A stretch of DNA of 64,000 bases from Halopseudomonas pachastrellae. Its GTDB lineage: Bacteria > Pseudomonadota > Gammaproteobacteria > Pseudomonadales > Pseudomonadaceae. The notes beneath the pieces are model-generated. The model did no database searches. It saw only the letters and a program-made list of their open reading frames with translations, and was not told the DNA's origin. The DNA is taken from positions 62,001-126,000 of the forward strand of contig NZ_FOUD01000005.1 of NCBI RefSeq assembly GCF_900114765.1, read 5' to 3'. The position numbers were made by a program, and so were the translations under genes. The number at the start of each line of letters is the position of its first letter. The stretch's first letter is position 1. Shown in pieces: positions 37,593 to 45,648 of the stretch.

Positions 37593-39235
37593 GCCGCCGC
37601 CCGTCCTTTCTGCGGGAAGAGTCCCTTGGGTTTCTTCTGGATAAACAGGATCAGCATGATCAGCACCAGTACCTTGGCGAGCATCGCGCCGGCCCAGGGC
37701 TCGAGGAAGTTGTTGATCAGACCCAGGCTCATGGCGCTGACCAGCGTGCCCCAGAGGTTACCCACGCCGCCGAATACCACGACCATGAACGAGTCGATGA
37801 TGTAGGCCTGGCCGAGGTTGGGGCCGACGTTGGTGATCTGTGACAGGGCAACGCCTGCAACCCCGGCGATACCGGAACCCAGACCAAAGGTGAGTGCGTC
37901 GATCCAGTTGGAGCGCACGCCCACGGCGCGGGCCATAGCGCGGTTCTGCGAGACGGCACGGACCTTGAGGCCAAGGCTGGTGCGTTTCATCACCAGCATC
38001 AGCGCGAAGAACACCGCCAGCCCGAACAGCAGGATGTACAGGCGGGTGTAGGTGATCGACAGCACCGGATTGATGCTCAGGGTGCCGCTGATCCACTCCG
38101 GTGAGCTGACCGAGCGGTTGAGCGGGCTGAACAGGGTGCGGACGGCCTGCTGCAATACCAGGCTGAGGCCGAAGGTGGCCAGCAGGGTTTCCAGCGGGCG
38201 GCCATAAAGGAAGCGAATCACGCCGCGTTCGATGGCGATGCCGACCAGCGCGGTGATCAGAAATGCAGCCGGAATCGCAATCAGCAGGCTCCACTCGATC
38301 AGATCCGGGAACAGCACCTGAATACCCCAGGTGGTGTAGGCACCGATCATGATCAGCTCGCCGTGGGCCATGTTGATCACGCCCATTACCCCAAAGGTGA
38401 TGGCCAGACCAATGGCGGCCAGCAGCAGGATGGAGCCCAGGCTGAGGCCAAAGAACACGTTTTCGATAAAGCGGTAAAAGCTGATGCGGCCCTGAATGGA
38501 GTCGATGGCCTTGGCGGCGGCGGCGCGCAGTTCAGCGTCTTCATCGTTTTCAGCGACGCTGCGCAGGGCGTTGCGGGCTTCCTGCTCCAGCGAGCCGCTG
38601 AGCGTGTCGATGGCCACGAGGCGCGCGTCACGGTTGCCGTCTTGCAGGGCAAAGAGGGCCAGGGCGGCGTCGATGGCGTCGTTGACGCGGCCGGACTCTT
38701 CATTGGGCTGATGCTGGGTCAGCAGAGCGGCCGTCTCGGCGTCTACGCCGTCACGGATAAAGCGCTGCACGGCGGCGTAGCGCTTGTCGCTGTCGGGGTG
38801 GCTGAGGTTGAGCTGGGCAACCATGCCGCGTAGTTGGGTGCGCAGGCTGTTGTTGACCGGGATGCGGCGCAGTCCACTGGTGCCGGTCAGGTCGGTGCCG
38901 TTCAGAGCATCGGTCAGGGTGTCGCCGCTGCGAATGGCAACAACCGGTGGTTTGTCCTTGTTGGCCAGCAGGTCGCCGGCGATCAGGGCGGTGAAAATGT
39001 CAGCCAGGCGTTCGTCCTGCTGGCTGGCGAGTTGTTCAACGGTGGTGGCGCGCTGACGCAGGTTGCCGGTAGGCAGCTGACGTACCAGCTCGTCAAAGGT
39101 GGGCTGTGCGGTGGCGGCCTCAGGGGTTTCCTGGGCGCTGACGTGCAGGGGCAGACTGCACAGACACAGCAGCAGCAAGCGACTAAGCCATTGCTGCACG
39201 GCATGCCGGGGTGTCAAACGGCAGGTCGGGATCAT
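37586..39235 (-). CDS. urtB: Urea ABC transporter permease UrtB
   Basis: A 549-residue protein. A signal-like N-terminus (LLLLCLCSLPLHVSAQ) is followed by about 200 residues of Ala/Arg-rich, helical-repeat-like periplasmic sequence that proteobacterial UrtB proteins carry. The LivH-like permease domain begins near residue 250 with GLSLGSILLLAAIGLAITFGVMGVINMAHGE. The start at 39235 is chosen because AGGA lies 7 bp ahead; in-frame ATG codons at 39241 and 39268 are alternatives. Confidence 0.9.
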   Translation of the reverse strand: MIPTCRLTPRHAVQQWLSRLLLLCLCSLPLHVSAQETPEAATAQPTFDELVRQLPTGNLRQRATTVEQLASQQDERLADIFTALIAGDLLANKDKPPVVAIRSGDTLTDALNGTDLTGTSGLRRIPVNNSLRTQLRGMVAQLNLSHPDSDKRYAAVQRFIRDGVDAETAALLTQHQPNEESGRVNDAIDAALALFALQDGNRDARLVAIDTLSGSLEQEARNALRSVAENDEDAELRAAAAKAIDSIQGRISFYRFIENVFFGLSLGSILLLAAIGLAITFGVMGVINMAHGELIMIGAYTTWGIQVLFPDLIEWSLLIAIPAAFLITALVGIAIERGVIRFLYGRPLETLLATFGLSLVLQQAVRTLFSPLNRSVSSPEWISGTLSINPVLSITYTRLYILLFGLAVFFALMLVMKRTSLGLKVRAVSQNRAMARAVGVRSNWIDALTFGLGSGIAGVAGVALSQITNVGPNLGQAYIIDSFMVVVFGGVGNLWGTLVSAMSLGLINNFLEPWAGAMLAKVLVLIMLILFIQKKPKGLFPQKGRAAAD

Positions 39236-39273
39236 GGTCATGTCCTGATTGGGTGGCGGGTGGAACATCGCAA

Positions 39274-39293
39274 CGGGGCGTCGCTGCGCCCCG
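39274..39293 (-). other. Hairpin between urtA and urtB
   Basis: CGGGGCG and CGCCCCG form a GC-rich stem in the 99-bp gap after urtA. There is no T-tract. Likely protects the abundant binding-protein message. Confidence 0.4.
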
Positions 39294-39334
39294 CTGACAG
39301 TGGCGGGCAGTTATCTGTCCGCCGGGTGGGCTGC

Positions 39335-40633
39335 TTATTCGGCAGTGGCGCCAACGCAGCTCTTGGTTTCGGTGTTGTAGTTGCCGCAGCTGATCGGTGC
39401 GGTCCAGTCGGAGATCAGGTCCTTGCTGCCTTCCAGGTAGTCGGACCAGGCATCGCCCGGCACCAGCTCGTCAGTGCTGGAGACGGTCAGGAACTGGCCG
39501 TCGTCCTGGATTTCACCAATCAGAACCGGCTTGGTGATGTGGTGGTTGGCAAGCATGGTGCTGGTACCGCCGGTCAGGTTGGGTACTTCTACGCCAACCA
39601 TGGCGTCGATGACCTTGTCGGTGTCGGTGGTGCCAGCCGCTTCGACCGCTTTGATCCACATGTTGAAGCCGATGTAGTGCGCTTCCATCGGGTCATTGGT
39701 GACGCGCTTGGTGTCGCCGATGTAGTTGTGCCAGGCCTGGATGAAGGCTTCGTTTTCCGGAGTCTCTTCGCTCATGAAGTAGTTCCAGGCAGCCATGTGG
39801 CCGACCAGCGGAGCGGTGTCGATACCGGAGAGCTCTTCTTCACCAACCGAGAAGGCAACAACCGGAATGTCTTCAGCGGAAACGCCCTGGTTACCCAGTT
39901 CGCGGTAGAAGGGCACGTTGGCGTCACCGTTGATGGTGGATACCACGGCGGTCTTCTTGCCGGCGCTGCCAAAACGTTTGATCTCGGCCACGATGTTCTG
40001 CCAGTCAGCATGGCCGAACGGGGTGTAGTTGATCATGATGTCTTCTTCCGCCACGCCGTTGGCCTTCAGGTAGGCTTCCAGAATGCGGTTGGTGGTACGC
40101 GGGTAAACGTAGTCGGTGCCGGCCAGAACCCAGCGCTCGATGCCCAGTTCGTCTTTCAGGTAATCAACCGCCGGAATGGCTTGCTGGTTAGGCGCAGCGC
40201 CGGTGTAGAACACGTTGCGGGAGGACTCTTCACCTTCGTACTGCACCGGGTAGAAGAGGATGCCGTTCAGCTCTTCAACCACCGGCAGAACGGATTTGCG
40301 GGAGACGGAGGTCCAGCAACCGAAGATCGCATCGACGCCGTGTTGCTCCAGCAGCTCGCGGGTGCGCTCTGCGAACAGCGGCCAGTTGGAGGCAGGGTCT
40401 ACAACGACTGGCTCAAGCTGCTTGCCGAGCAGGCCGCCCTTTTTGTTCTGCTCTTCGATCAGCATCAGCATGGTGTCTTTGAGCGTGGTTTCCGAGATGG
40501 CCATGGTGCCGGACAGCGAGTGCAGCACGCCGACCTTGATGGTTTCCTCGGCCTGTGCGCTCATCGCCCCAAGAGCCATGCCACAGGCAACGCCCAGCGC
40601 GCCGACCTGTTTGACGATCTTCTTCAGAGTCAT
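39335..40633 (-). CDS. urtA: Urea ABC transporter substrate-binding protein UrtA
   Basis: A 432-residue periplasmic protein. The signal peptide reads MTLKKIVKQVGALGVACGMALGAMSAQA. The mature chain starts EETIKVGVLHSLSGTMAISETTLKD, a well-known UrtA/AmiC-like opening, with GCWTSVSRKSVLPVVE and YPVQYEGEESSRNVFYTG. The start at 40633 has AAGGAA ahead; a longer reading from a TTG lacks support. It leads the urt operon behind a sigma-54 promoter. No urease genes are in the window. Confidence 0.94.
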   Translation of the reverse strand: MTLKKIVKQVGALGVACGMALGAMSAQAEETIKVGVLHSLSGTMAISETTLKDTMLMLIEEQNKKGGLLGKQLEPVVVDPASNWPLFAERTRELLEQHGVDAIFGCWTSVSRKSVLPVVEELNGILFYPVQYEGEESSRNVFYTGAAPNQQAIPAVDYLKDELGIERWVLAGTDYVYPRTTNRILEAYLKANGVAEEDIMINYTPFGHADWQNIVAEIKRFGSAGKKTAVVSTINGDANVPFYRELGNQGVSAEDIPVVAFSVGEEELSGIDTAPLVGHMAAWNYFMSEETPENEAFIQAWHNYIGDTKRVTNDPMEAHYIGFNMWIKAVEAAGTTDTDKVIDAMVGVEVPNLTGGTSTMLANHHITKPVLIGEIQDDGQFLTVSSTDELVPGDAWSDYLEGSKDLISDWTAPISCGNYNTETKSCVGATAE

Positions 40634-40698
40634 GTTCCTTTCCTTCTCTGTTGTTGTCTGGAGTGCCGGCAGGTGTTTCGCCGCCTGCAGAGTAGAGA

Positions 40699-40713
40699 GC
40701 AGGTAACGTGCCA
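40699..40713 (-). promoter_or_regulatory. Sigma-54 promoter of urtABCDE
   Basis: On the minus strand TGGCACGTTACCTGC matches TGGCACG-N4-TTGC at all but one position. Transcription would begin near 40687, about 55 bases before urtA. Confidence 0.7.
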
Positions 40714-40812
40714 ATGTTTGACAATGCGTGACAATGTCAGCCGCAGAGCCTGTTTCAGAGGGTCTGCGCAGGTTTGTGGGGAGGCACTGCTGTCGGCTTC
40801 CCTGAATTGGCG

Positions 40813-40829
40813 TGCCCTTTTTTGGTGCA
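40813..40829. promoter_or_regulatory. NtrC-like site upstream of urtA
   Basis: TGCCCT-TTTTT-GGTGCA has one perfect NtrC half-site and a second arm matching 4 of 6, with correct 5-bp spacing. It lies about 100 bp ahead of the -24 element. Confidence 0.45.
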
Positions 40830-40884
40830 ACGCCCTACTGCGGTGCGGTGGCGACGATTGGGCGTTCTCTGTCTGTTTGTATAT

Positions 40885-40904
40885 GATGCGCATTCTTATT
40901 TGCA
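40885..40904. promoter_or_regulatory. Fur-like site upstream of the response-regulator gene
   Basis: The complement reads GCAAATAAGAATGCGCATC, similar to Pseudomonas Fur boxes. The first 12 bases recur exactly in front of the TonB-dependent receptor at 43010. It lies 14-33 bp upstream of the start codon. Confidence 0.45.
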
Positions 40905-40917
40905 TTGAGGGCGCAGC

Positions 40918-41610
40918 ATGTCGGGGCCGCTGGGACATATCCTGATTGTCGAAGATGACCGGCAGCTGAGCGGGCAGCTGGGCCAGTTGCTGGAGCATGC
41001 CGGCTACGGTGTGCAGTGCTGCGGTGATGGCAGTGCGGGGCTTGAGCTGGCGCTGCGCGAGCAGCACGACCTGTTGCTGCTGGACGTCAAGTTGCCGGGC
41101 CTGAACGGCTTCAGTCTGCTCAAGCGCTTGCGTCAGCACAGCCGCATGCCGGTGATCATGGTCACCGCCTCCAACGCTGAAGAAGAGCGCATTCGCGGCT
41201 TGCGTCATGGCGCGGACGACTATCTGGCCAAGCCCTACAGCCTGGAAGAACTGCAACTGCGCATTGATGCGGTGCTGCGTCGCGTGCGCCCCGTTGGTGC
41301 GCGGCAGCCCGAGCCGGAGCAACTGGCGGTTGGCTCGCTGCGGCTGGACCGCGCCCAGCAATGGGCCGAGGCGGGCGGTATGCGCCTTGATCTGACGCCC
41401 CTGCAGTTTCGCCTGCTCTGGCAACTGGTCGCGCAGCGTGGCGAGGTGCTGTCCAAACCTTACCTTTACCGCGTGGTGCTGGATCGTGAGTTCAGCCGCT
41501 ATGACCGCAGCCTGGACATGCATATCAGCCGTATCCGGCGACGCCTGATTGATGCCGGGCTGGGCGATGTGCTGCAAACCCAGCATGGCAGGGGATATCT
41601 GTTCGCATGA
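40918..41610 (+). CDS. OmpR-family response regulator
   Basis: A 230-residue DNA-binding regulator. Receiver domain about 1-120 with phosphoacceptor Asp56 in LLLLDVKLPG and the conserved Lys in LAKPYS. The winged-helix domain of the OmpR/PhoB type spans about 130-228, with YRVVLDREFSRYDRSLDMHISRIRRRL. It overlaps the sensor-kinase gene by four bases (ATGA). Adjacent to a TonB-dependent receptor and a Fur-like site, so a siderophore- or metal-responsive system is inferred. Confidence 0.88.
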   Translation: MSGPLGHILIVEDDRQLSGQLGQLLEHAGYGVQCCGDGSAGLELALREQHDLLLLDVKLPGLNGFSLLKRLRQHSRMPVIMVTASNAEEERIRGLRHGADDYLAKPYSLEELQLRIDAVLRRVRPVGARQPEPEQLAVGSLRLDRAQQWAEAGGMRLDLTPLQFRLLWQLVAQRGEVLSKPYLYRVVLDREFSRYDRSLDMHISRIRRRLIDAGLGDVLQTQHGRGYLFA

Positions 41611-42953
41611 ATCGGCGGCTGTGGTGGAAGCTGTGTCTGACCCTGGTGGTGGGTATGCTGGTGCTGTTCTGGGCTATCTCTCAACTGGCGCTGCAGACAG
41701 AAGAGGCGATGAGCTTTATAGATGAAGGCCACCAGCAAACCCTGCGCAGTTACGCGGCACAGGCAGAGGCGTTGCACAACGCCGGCGACGAGCAGGCACT
41801 GGCGCGCTGGCTGGAAACGGTGCAGCAGCAGGAGAACACCTGGGCCGGTGTGGTACGCACCCAACTGACGCCGCTGGGTGGCACGGTCGTGCCCGCCGGA
41901 TATGACGATGGCATTGCGCTCGGGCGCGACCTGTCATGGAAGATCCACCTCTACTTTGCCGAAAATCCGGTGATGGATGTGCCCTTTGCCGATGGGCATA
42001 CGCGCTTTCTAATAAAGTTGCCGCAGCGCATGCGCCCCGGCAACTACTGGACCCACTCGCGCGTGCTGCTGCAGGTGGTGCTGCCCTTTACCGTACTGTT
42101 GATCATTTGCCTGCTGCTCTATCGTCATTTGATGCACCCATTGCGTAGGCTGGAGCAGGCGACCCGGCGTTTTCGTGATGGTGACTACAGCGCTCGCGTG
42201 GGCAATGAGCTGCGCGGGCGCAAGGATGAACTGGCCGGTCTGGCCAAGGTTTTTGATGCGATGGCCGAGCGCACCGAAGAGCTGATTCTGCATCAACGCC
42301 AACGGCTGGCGGATATGTCCCACGAGCTGCGCACGCCGCTCACGCGGATTGAGATGGCCGTCAGCCTGGCGCGCCAGCAGGGCGGCGATGCGGTGTTGCT
42401 GGAGCGTATCCGCGGTGAATGCAATGGCATGCGCCAACTGGTAGAGGATGCCCTGACTCTGAGCTGGATTGAGCAGGAAGCGCCGGTGCTGCGTGATGAG
42501 TCGCTGGACCTGACCGAGCTGCTCGACAGCCTGATTGACGACGCCCGCTTCGAGTTCGCTGATCGCGAGCTGCAGGTCTCGCTGCCGCCGGTCGCGCCGC
42601 TGAGCCGCAGTAGCCATCGGGCACTGGGGCAGGCTATCGAAAATGTACTGCGCAATGCGCTGGACCACACGCCGGCAGGCGGTGTGGTGCGGTTGGCGCT
42701 GGTTGAGCTGAACGACAGCTGGCAGCTGACCGTCAGTGATCAGGGCAAGGGCGTTGCGGATGAGCTGCTGGAAGACATCTTCCAGCCGTTCTTCCGTGCT
42801 CCGCAAACGGCGCCCGGTGGGGCTGAGCGCGCAGGTTTTGGGCTGGGGCTGGCGCTGGCACGGCGGCAGATTATGGCAACCGGCGGCAGCATCGCGGCCT
42901 GTGCCGCGGATAACGGTGGCCTGTGCATGGTTATCCGCTTACCCAAGGGCTGA
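41607..42953 (+). CDS. Sensor histidine kinase
   Basis: A 448-residue kinase. One membrane helix near residues 8-28, a periplasmic sensor region of about 120 residues, a second helix near 152-172, a HAMP linker, and a HisKA/HATPase core. The phosphoacceptor His lies in ADMSHELRTPL. ATP-binding motifs NALDHTP, DQGKGV and GFGLGLALARR follow. It forms a pair with the overlapping response regulator and lies 98 bp upstream of the receptor gene. Confidence 0.88.
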   Translation: MNRRLWWKLCLTLVVGMLVLFWAISQLALQTEEAMSFIDEGHQQTLRSYAAQAEALHNAGDEQALARWLETVQQQENTWAGVVRTQLTPLGGTVVPAGYDDGIALGRDLSWKIHLYFAENPVMDVPFADGHTRFLIKLPQRMRPGNYWTHSRVLLQVVLPFTVLLIICLLLYRHLMHPLRRLEQATRRFRDGDYSARVGNELRGRKDELAGLAKVFDAMAERTEELILHQRQRLADMSHELRTPLTRIEMAVSLARQQGGDAVLLERIRGECNGMRQLVEDALTLSWIEQEAPVLRDESLDLTELLDSLIDDARFEFADRELQVSLPPVAPLSRSSHRALGQAIENVLRNALDHTPAGGVVRLALVELNDSWQLTVSDQGKGVADELLEDIFQPFFRAPQTAPGGAERAGFGLGLALARRQIMATGGSIAACAADNGGLCMVIRLPKG

Positions 42954-43009
42954 AAGGTAACAAATGTAAAAGCGGTTTGATTTTTGTCTCTGCTAAACAA
43001 GAATGTTGC

Positions 43010-43028
43010 GCAAATAAGAATATATGCC
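43010..43028. promoter_or_regulatory. Fur-like site upstream of the TonB-dependent receptor
   Basis: GCAAATAAGAATATATGCC shares its first 12 bases with the inverted site at 40885-40904. It lies 24-42 bp before the receptor start codon, so iron control by Fur is plausible. Confidence 0.5.
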
Positions 43029-43051
43029 AACAAATATGCAGAGGATGCAGT

Positions 43052-45016
43052 ATGCACCGTTACCCCACAGCAGGTCGCGCTGGCCTGCCATTTCGTCTTT
43101 GTACTCTGGCGCTCGCACTGGCGGCAGCCAGCGCCCAGGCCGAAGAGCCTGCCGAATTGCCCACCCTGGATGTGACCGGCCAGCACATCCAGGAAGCTGA
43201 AGTGACTAACGAGACGCTGGAGCATTTTCAGGCTACGGACCTGGAAGATGTGTTTGCGTCTGAGCCGGAAGTCAGCGTTGGCGGCGGCCATAGCGTGGCG
43301 CAGAAGCTGTATCTGCGCGGTGTTGAAGACACCATGGTGAATATCAGCATTGATGGAGCCCAGCAGGTCGGTCAGACCTTTCACCACACCGGTCGTATCA
43401 ATGTCGAGCCCGAGCTGCTGAAGGCGGTCGACGTCAAGGCCGGTACGCCTGACGCTTTGGCTGGTCCGGGTGCACTGGGTGGTGCCATCCGTTTTGAAAC
43501 CAAGGACCCGGAAGACCTGCTGCGCCCCGGCGAGTCCGCTGGCGCCTTGCTCAAGACCACCTACTTCAGTAACGCCGAAGGCTTCAAGGGTAACGGTACC
43601 CTGTTTGGCCGTCTGAACGATGCCTGGTCCGGCATGCTGATGGCCACCTATCAGGATCTGGATGATTTCGAGGATGGTAACGGCGACACCGTGGCTGCGA
43701 CCGGCGCTCGTCAGTCGCTTGGTTTCGGCAAGGTGGTGGGGCATCTGACTGACACCCAGACCGTGCGCTTGAGCTATGAGCGGCGTGAGGATGCGGGGTT
43801 GCGTAACCAGCGCCCGCAGTGGCAAGCCAGCAGCTGGAACCCCAGCTACCCGCTGGAAAACGTGCGTGAAACCTGGAATGTCGGCTATGAGCTGGCGCCC
43901 AGCGATAACCCGCTGCTGCACCTGGAGGTCTCGGCCTATCACACCGAGAACCAGTTGGAGCAGAACGTCATCGGTCGTTGGGGTATTTATGGCGCGCAGA
44001 CTCAGTCCTGGGGTGGTGATGTGCGCAACACCAGCCGCCTGGGCGGCCATGAGCTGACCTACGGCGTGGACTATCGGCGCGACAGCCTGACCGCTGGCCC
44101 GGGCAGTAACCCGGATGCGAACGAGCAGCAGGGCAAGGTGTACGGCGTTTTTGTGCAGGACTACTGGAGCCTGGGTGAGCGCTGGCTGCTGGGCCTTGGC
44201 GGGCGTTATGACCGCTACCAGCTAGATGGCAATCTGGGCGAGCGCTTCCGCGAAAGCGGCTTCAGCCCCAACGCCAGCCTGCGCTTTCAGGCCACCGATA
44301 GCCTTGGGTTGTGGGTGTCTCATGCGCGTGCCTTCCGCGGGCCGCAGATTCGTGACGGCTTCAAGGTCGACATTGCGCCGCTGGACCCGAACCTCAAACC
44401 TGAAAAGGCGCGCAGCAACGAGATCGGCTTCGATTACGTCAGTGGTGGCTGGTTGCTGTCCGGTAAGTACTATCGCTCGACCATTCAGGACGCCATCGGC
44501 GACCCCGAACCGCGCCCGCGTATTTATGAAAACGCGGGTGATCTGGAGTCCAGGGGCTACCTGCTGGAAACCGCCTACCACTGGAGTCAGCTCCGTGTCG
44601 GCATGAGCTACCACCATAACGACACTGACCTGAACGACGGCTACGACCTGAACATATGGCAGCACAATGGACTGGGCACCACCATTGGTGACACCTGGAC
44701 CCTGAGTGCTGACTATCGCTTCAGCGAATCGCTGGAAATGGGTTGGCAGGGCCGCTTTGTCGAGCAGGTGTCGGTGGATACGCTGGTGGGCGAAATCGAC
44801 AAGGCCGGTTATGGCGTACAGGACGTCTACGCCAACTGGATGGTCCTCGACGACGAGCGCCTGACCCTGTCGTTGACGGTCAAGAACCTGTTCGACAAGC
44901 AGTATCTGGATCACGCCAGCAATGGCGACTTTGAGGCTATCCCCGGCTATGAAGGCGTAATTGGTGCTTACGAGCCAGGCCGTGAAATCCGTTTGGGTAT
45001 GGCGATGCGGTTCTAG
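43052..45016 (+). CDS. TonB-dependent outer-membrane receptor
   Basis: A 654-residue receptor. The start at 43052 gives a signal peptide (MHRYPTAGRAGLPFRL...SAQAEEP) preceded by GAGGATG. A TonB-box-like LPTLDVTG follows. The plug domain spans about 40-150 (KLYLRGVEDTMVNISIDGAQQ, GPGALGGAIRFET) and the 22-strand barrel completes the protein, which ends in the aromatic residue of GMAMRF. Ligand unknown: the plug resembles heme and catecholate-type receptors. The two-component system just upstream may induce it. Confidence 0.87.
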   Translation: MHRYPTAGRAGLPFRLCTLALALAAASAQAEEPAELPTLDVTGQHIQEAEVTNETLEHFQATDLEDVFASEPEVSVGGGHSVAQKLYLRGVEDTMVNISIDGAQQVGQTFHHTGRINVEPELLKAVDVKAGTPDALAGPGALGGAIRFETKDPEDLLRPGESAGALLKTTYFSNAEGFKGNGTLFGRLNDAWSGMLMATYQDLDDFEDGNGDTVAATGARQSLGFGKVVGHLTDTQTVRLSYERREDAGLRNQRPQWQASSWNPSYPLENVRETWNVGYELAPSDNPLLHLEVSAYHTENQLEQNVIGRWGIYGAQTQSWGGDVRNTSRLGGHELTYGVDYRRDSLTAGPGSNPDANEQQGKVYGVFVQDYWSLGERWLLGLGGRYDRYQLDGNLGERFRESGFSPNASLRFQATDSLGLWVSHARAFRGPQIRDGFKVDIAPLDPNLKPEKARSNEIGFDYVSGGWLLSGKYYRSTIQDAIGDPEPRPRIYENAGDLESRGYLLETAYHWSQLRVGMSYHHNDTDLNDGYDLNIWQHNGLGTTIGDTWTLSADYRFSESLEMGWQGRFVEQVSVDTLVGEIDKAGYGVQDVYANWMVLDDERLTLSLTVKNLFDKQYLDHASNGDFEAIPGYEGVIGAYEPGREIRLGMAMRF

Positions 45017-45032
45017 GCGTTTGCCGCTACGC

Positions 45033-45067
45033 AAAACGGCCAACCCGAGAGGGTTGGCCGTTTTTTT
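45033..45067 (+). terminator. Intrinsic terminator after the TonB-dependent receptor
   Basis: AAACGGCCAACCC and GGGTTGGCCGTTT enclose GAGA and are followed by a run of T residues. Confidence 0.9.
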
Positions 45068-45124
45068 GTTTCTGCCGGATCAATTGGGAGAGGCTCCCTG
45101 CCGATCGACTGTTGCATAGTGCTG

Positions 45125-45625
45125 TATTTGAGTCAGCTTTTCGCCTTTCACGGCGAGCCAAGGGGGGCTGCTTGCCCAGCCCCCAAAGGGAAGCACTAAC
45201 CCATTTCACATGCCCTCTGGCGCTCAGGCCGGTCCGCAATCAAGGCGTGGTTTCGATGGCATGTCGGGACCTGTCGAGAAATCACAACGCAGGGTGCGGA
45301 CCGGCCTGAACGCCCCGTAGGGCGAGCGCTCAAGCATGCATCTGACTGCGTTGCGCTGTTTGCCAATAGAACCACTATTGGCTGCACATCGCGCCTTGCA
45401 TCTGCATGCTTGAGCACTCGCGGAGGGCGTGTGAAATGGGTTAGTGCTTCCCTGAACCCCCCGGGCACCCGACTACGCGGCCCTTCGGGTTCGCTGCGTT
45501 GCTCGGTCTGACGGGGAGCCGTAAAACTCGGCGCTTCGCGCCTCAGACATCCTACGGCTCTTTTTCCCGTCAGCCCTGCGCTACTCGCCCGCGTAAACGG
45601 GACGAACCCCATGTGCACACTTCAC
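45125..45625 (-). repeat. Large palindromic repeat, copy A (interrupted by a MITE)
   Basis: Read on the minus strand it has the block GGTTCGTCCCGTTTACGC (to 45608), a variable hairpin (45506-45582), the block CGAGCAACGCAGCGAACCC (to 45454), and an end block around GGCTCGCCGTG (45130-45165). The same blocks occur in the same order at 58957-59172 on the plus strand. The 265-bp MITE at 45188-45452 splits it. Several short reading frames cover it but look spurious. This accounts for most of the 632-bp gene-free stretch. Confidence 0.7.
45188..45452. mobile_element. 265-bp MITE with 30-bp terminal inverted repeats
   Basis: The left end starts GGGAAGCACTAACCCATTT and the right end is its complement, with 29 of 30 positions matching. 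The interior has further palindromes, such as CCAATAG...CTATTGG and GCATGC-containing arms, and no coding capacity. No clear target duplication was seen. It lies within the larger repeat, so it is the younger insertion. Confidence 0.75.
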
Positions 45626-45648
45626 CACCGGTGCTTTCGGAAACAGCG

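Noticed and set aside
38834-40945. A 703-residue plus-strand frame opposite urtB and urtA
   Set aside because: The minus strand encodes unmistakable UrtA and UrtB. No start signal or family feature supports the plus frame.
45196-45618. A 140-residue frame across the repeats, and a similar frame at 58805-59176
   Set aside because: They run through palindromic repeats and a MITE and share only repeat-derived peptides. Such frames are spurious.
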